The notes below the pieces were generated by a model. That model was not told the origin of the DNA. It saw only the letters and a list, made by a program, of their open reading frames with translations, and did no database searches. A stretch of 8,224 nt of DNA from assembly GCA_020058145.1 (NCBI GenBank), contig JAGVEP010000426.1:1-8224 (forward strand), written 5' to 3'. Of this stretch, positions 5,771-8,224 are shown one piece after another. The number at the start of each line of letters is the position of its first letter. Positions within the stretch are counted from its first letter, which is position 1. Origin of the DNA: Phycisphaerae bacterium. Its GTDB lineage: Bacteria > Planctomycetota > Phycisphaerae > UBA1845 > Fen-1342. The position numbers and the translations under genes are program-made.

Positions 5771-7209
5771 GGCACTTCCCTCAGCCGCATATATCGCCGT
5801 GCGACCGCCACGATCGGGCTGCGATTCGGAAACACCGGCTCGCCGCCGCTGAGCTCCTCAAACGCGGGCGGAATGACCCAGACGGGCCACTGTAGGGGCG
5901 GGGGCGGTACATACGTCCCCATGTCCCCCTGCATTGGGTAGTAGCCGTTGTACTTGACCACGACGCTGGTCTGATCGGGTCGCTCGACGACTTCGTAAAC
6001 CGGCAATACCGTCGGCGCCAGTGGGCTGAACCGCACCCATTCGGAGCTCGGTACCGCTGGCGGCGCTTGGTCGTTCCGGGCCGGTATTATGATGGCGCCA
6101 ACGGGGAAAAGGCCGCTTTGCAGCGCACTGCAAGTGAAGGTGAGTGTCGCCGGGGCGCTCCAGGGTTGTGCAGGGAACCCATTGGTGTCGAACCAGTTCG
6201 GGGGTGCCGGGAGGTTAGGGTCAAAGAACACCAACCACGGTATTGGCGCGGCGGTATCGATGCCCAGGTAACCCAGAGCCGTCTGGTTACCGACCGAGTC
6301 CGGGTTCTGCACCGGAAACCGGTGCCGCGACGACGGCAGACGCGTGCTGATGACGATGAACTCGTAGAGGAATGGGTCGCTGTCCGTGGCGTGGGACACG
6401 CGCCGGTAGAAAGCGGTCCATAACGTCCGCTGCTCCTGTGTGCGCCGCGCTTCGGATGCACTGACCGGCCACCGGATGTACTTATCGTTCGGGTTGGCCG
6501 TCAGAAACTGCAACGGGCCGAAGGGCACGTCGGGCGCTACCGGTGGATACGCGATCGACGCGCACGTGGCCGCCGGCCGGAGAAAGTTGCCGATGGAACT
6601 GAGCACGCTCGGGTCGCACTCCCCGGAATTGGGGTCTACAGCTAACATCGCCCGAAGGCAGGCGCGCGTTTGTTCCTCCACGAGAACCGCGCGGCGCTCT
6701 GGTTGCGGCTGCGTCGGATCGTACAACTCCTGGCCGTGCCACGGTCCCGCGGTGGCAATCAAGTTCTGCGTGAACAGCGGTCGAACCTTGATGATGGGTT
6801 CGTAGTTCGGATCGAACGCAGCGTTAGGGTCAGGGGCGTGATTCCAGAACCGCGGCACGAACAGACCCGTTTCACGGCTCTGAACGCCTAACGTCGGGTT
6901 CCAGATTCGCCGCGGAATCGCCACATTCTGCTCGATCGTATCCAGCGCATACTCCGCCGCGGCTTCGCCGGTGGCCATGTTGATCGACGCACGGGTGTAG
7001 CGCATGCCGATCGGCAGGGCCGCCCCGATCACCAGCAGTCCCATCGCCAGGATGGCCAGGGCAATCATCATTTCCGCCAGGCTGAAGGCGTGGAGGAAGG
7101 CACGGAGGGACGGAGGCACGGAGGCACGAAGGGAAGGACCGCGGGCCGAGCGTCTGCCCTGCCCTACGTGCCTTCGTGCCTTCGTGCCTTCGTGCCTTTC
7201 TTTCCTCAT
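5767..7209 (-). CDS. GspI/PilV-like minor pseudopilin with repeat-encoded leader
   Basis: A 480-residue prepilin-type protein. The start is the ATG at 7209, which overlaps the gspH-like TGA (ATGA) and has AGAGG 5 bases upstream. A longer open frame to 7422 lies inside the gspH-like gene and is rejected. The 41-residue leader begins with one orientation of the repeat (ERHEGTKARRH) and ends with the other (PSLRASVPPSLRAF), followed by LHA. Cleavage is expected between Ala41 and Phe42. The mature start, FSLAEMMIALAILAMGLLV, has Glu at +5 and the GLLV pattern of PilV/GspI. The helix continues into an amphipathic segment (MATGEAAAEYALDTIEQN) that would pack in the pilus core. The remaining 380 residues are unfamiliar, with four Cys and several DPN turns. 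GspI is normally about 125 residues. An in-frame GTG at 7119 would give an 11-residue leader. Confidence 0.87.
   Translation of the reverse strand: MRKERHEGTKARRHVGQGRRSARGPSLRASVPPSLRAFLHAFSLAEMMIALAILAMGLLVIGAALPIGMRYTRASINMATGEAAAEYALDTIEQNVAIPRRIWNPTLGVQSRETGLFVPRFWNHAPDPNAAFDPNYEPIIKVRPLFTQNLIATAGPWHGQELYDPTQPQPERRAVLVEEQTRACLRAMLAVDPNSGECDPSVLSSIGNFLRPAATCASIAYPPVAPDVPFGPLQFLTANPNDKYIRWPVSASEARRTQEQRTLWTAFYRRVSHATDSDPFLYEFIVISTRLPSSRHRFPVQNPDSVGNQTALGYLGIDTAAPIPWLVFFDPNLPAPPNWFDTNGFPAQPWSAPATLTFTCSALQSGLFPVGAIIIPARNDQAPPAVPSSEWVRFSPLAPTVLPVYEVVERPDQTSVVVKYNGYYPMQGDMGTYVPPPPLQWPVWVIPPAFEELSGGEPVFPNRSPIVAVARRYMRLREVP
5779..5782 (-). promoter_or_regulatory. ribosome binding site for the gspJ-like gene
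   Basis: GAGG, within TGAGGGA on the minus strand, ends 8 bases before the ATG at 5770 and lies inside the last codons of the gspI-like gene. It supports the overlapping ATG over the internal GTG at 5692, which has no nearby purine-rich site of its own. It lies just outside the leader hairpin, so the hairpin would not hide it directly. Confidence 0.5.
7106..7197. repeat. inverted 8-bp repeat array inside the gspI-like leader
   Basis: 7106-7132 pairs with 7171-7197 at 24 of 27 positions (mismatches at 7109, 7113 and 7121) around a 38-base loop. The right arm is four nearly exact CCTTCGTG units; the left arm is GGAGGCACG-type units. It lies wholly within codons 5-35 of the gspI-like gene and is a less perfect version of the structure at 5670-5759. 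Confidence 0.8.
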
Positions 7210-8132
7210 TGCGGCCTCTGCAATCCCGGCACCAGTCCGCCGCCATAGCGATGCGCCAAGAACGCCCGTCCGGATTCGCGTAACAACGTCTGTCGCTGGA
7301 TCCCGGTTGCCGCGGTGCCGAGCTGCGCAAACGGCTCCCGCCGATAGGTCACGACGCCGGAGAAGCTGTAACGCTGGTAGGCCGGCCCGTGCTGAAGATC
7401 CGGGCTCGGTTCCGGTCCCCACTGGGCGGCATGGTCCGCCGGCACGTTCGCCCGCAGCAGGTACGGCGTCGGCGTCGCGGTTCGCAGGCCCGTTTGTGCG
7501 TCACAAACCAGCAGGAAATCGTCGGCATTGAGAAAAGTTCCGCTCTCGGTGTCATTATCGAGGCGGTTGGCATCGAACGCGAACCACCCGATTTGGCCGT
7601 CAAGCACGAAGCTGGAGCCAAACGGACTGTAGGCGAACCCGAATCCGGGCGTCGTTGAGCTGGTCAGGTTCACCGAGTCCACCGACAGGGCCTCCAGCGG
7701 CGCCGCCCACACGTCTTCGGGCATCAACGCCGAGTTGAACTCTTTGGCGCGCTGAAAATACTCCTTCGGACCGATCGTAAACCCGCCGCCGCTCGTGTTC
7801 TCCTGCACGTTGGTGCCGACGTAGCTGTAGATCGCCAGGCTCTGCCGACCCGTCCGGCCGGCGGCGGCGTTGTCCGGCTGCACGTCCCACTCGGCGGGCA
7901 GCAGCCGCAGAGCTGCCAGACTGCGGTTGGCCCACGCGAGGTGGTACGCCTGCGTCAGGGCCCCATTGATCACCTGCTGGGCCGCCGTGAGCCGCGCCTC
8001 GGCGTTCATTGCGCTCAGTCCCGGCACCGCGATGGCGAGGATGACGATGATGACCGTGACGACGACGATGAGTTCGATGATCGTGAAGGCACTACGGAGA
8101 CGAGGCACGAAGGCACGAAGGCACGAAGGCAC
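7206..8132 (-). CDS. GspH/FimT-like minor pseudopilin
   Basis: A prepilin-type protein of up to 308 residues, the first of four pseudopilin genes. The leader (MPSCLRAFVPRLRSA) comes from the 8-bp repeat. Cleavage is expected between Ala15 and Phe16, giving FTIIELIVVVTVIIVILAI with Glu at +5. The following segment, about residues 42-77 (AQQVINGALTQAYHLAWANR then ALRL), matches the GspH/FimT pattern of a long helix running into a first beta strand. GspH is usually about 170 residues. The start is uncertain: GTG at 8132 and GTG at 8108 (7-residue leader MPRLRSA) both fit. The frame also stays open through the GTAG repeats to the window edge with no ATG, GTG or TTG, so a start outside the window is possible. 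It ends in the ATGA overlap with the gspI-like gene. H is chosen over a major GspG by gene order and this pattern. Confidence 0.85.
   Translation of the reverse strand: MPSCLRAFVPRLRSAFTIIELIVVVTVIIVILAIAVPGLSAMNAEARLTAAQQVINGALTQAYHLAWANRSLAALRLLPAEWDVQPDNAAAGRTGRQSLAIYSYVGTNVQENTSGGGFTIGPKEYFQRAKEFNSALMPEDVWAAPLEALSVDSVNLTSSTTPGFGFAYSPFGSSFVLDGQIGWFAFDANRLDNDTESGTFLNADDFLLVCDAQTGLRTATPTPYLLRANVPADHAAQWGPEPSPDLQHGPAYQRYSFSGVVTYRREPFAQLGTAATGIQRQTLLRESGRAFLAHRYGGGLVPGLQRPQ
7215..7219 (-). promoter_or_regulatory. ribosome binding site for the gspI-like gene
   Basis: AGAGG on the minus strand ends 5 bases before the ATG at 7209, inside the final codons of the gspH-like gene. With the ATGA stop/start overlap it supports re-initiation or coupled translation from that start, rather than the upstream open frame or the internal GTG at 7119. 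Confidence 0.45.
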
Positions 8133-8138
8133 GAAGGC
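8101..8138. repeat. 8-bp tandem repeat (GGCACGAA), over four units
   Basis: The plus strand reads four consecutive GGCACGAA-type units between a degenerate stretch (8085-8100) and the first GTAG stem-loop. Because 8 and 3 are coprime, three units make an 8-residue period. The minus strand here reads CLRAFVPS, and the opposite orientation reads ARRHEGTK. It encodes the start of the gspH-like leader. No inverted partner arm lies within the window on the upstream side. Confidence 0.8.
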
Positions 8139-8140
8139 CC

Positions 8141-8224
8141 GTAGCGGCCGACCCCCGAGTCGGCCGAGCCGTAGCGGCCGGGCTCTGCACCGGCCGTGTA
8201 GCGCCGGACCTCCGAGTCCGACGC
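8141..8224 (+). repeat. three tandem GTAG-headed REP-like stem-loops
   Basis: Modules start at 8141, 8171 and 8198. Each is GTAG followed directly by a stem: CGGCCGAC/GTCGGCCG (8 bp, loop 8153-8158), CGGCCGG/CCGGCCG (7 bp, loop 8182-8189) and CGCCGGAC/GTCCGACG (7 of 8 pairs, loop 8210-8215). The third reaches the window edge. A GTAG tetranucleotide plus imperfect palindrome is the known layout of REP elements recognised by RAYT (TnpA-REP) transposases. The modules read opposite to the operon and abut the 8-bp repeat tract. Confidence 0.7.

Noticed and set aside
7210..7422. N-terminal extension of the gspI-like frame up to an upstream start
   Set aside because: It lies within the gspH-like coding sequence, has no family features, and the ATG at 7209 has the ATGA overlap and an AGAGG site.
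8085..8140. CRISPR array
   Set aside because: The repeats are contiguous 8-bp units with no spacers, and comparable tracts lie inside coding sequence.

Overview
This is a GC-rich bacterial window. Almost all of it is taken up by four minus-strand genes in the order gspH-like, gspI/pilV-like, gspJ/pilW-like, gspK-like, reading from the right edge to the left. That is the usual order of the minor pseudopilin genes of a type II secretion system or type IV pilus-like machine. The proteins are far larger than proteobacterial homologues (about 308, 480, 504 and 1259 residues). They carry AF-type prepilin cleavage sites and a DADGDGIPDS loop, and dense short GC-rich repeats lie around and inside the genes. 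This style suggests a Planctomycetota-type genome; it is an inference from protein style and repeat content, not a species identification.

Layout, right to left. 8141-8224 holds three tandem stem-loop modules, each headed by GTAG, which is the architecture of REP elements. An 8-bp tandem repeat (unit GGCACGAA) at 8101-8138 runs straight into the gspH-like gene (8132-7206). The gspI-like gene (7209-5767) and gspJ-like gene (5770-4256) each begin with an ATG that overlaps the previous stop by four bases (ATGA). Their first 30-40 codons are built from inverted arrays of the same 8-bp repeat. The 4256 stop is followed by a fourth, decayed tract that encodes only a 16-residue orphan ORF. A 345-bp gap (3911-4255) then appears to be assembled largely from repeats: 8-bp units, a 14-bp direct repeat, two more GTAG stem-loops and a compound palindrome. 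The gspK-like gene (3892-113) follows. At the left edge a plus-strand reading frame ends at 83 and may be the tail of a convergent gene.

How the genes work together: by family knowledge, GspH, I, J and K are processed by a prepilin peptidase and form the tip complex that primes pseudopilus assembly. All four carry the N-terminal hydrophobic helix. The first three have Glu at +5, and the gspK-like protein lacks it, as is usual for GspK. The gspK-like protein also has the GRIDINTAP helix-hairpin-helix signature. No peptidase, ATPase, secretin or major pseudopilin gene is in the window.

The most notable signal is that a repeat family supplies the leader peptides of three consecutive pseudopilins, up to and including the -1 Ala/+1 Phe of the cleavage site. 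In the gspJ-like gene this makes a near-perfect 36-bp hairpin directly after the start codon.
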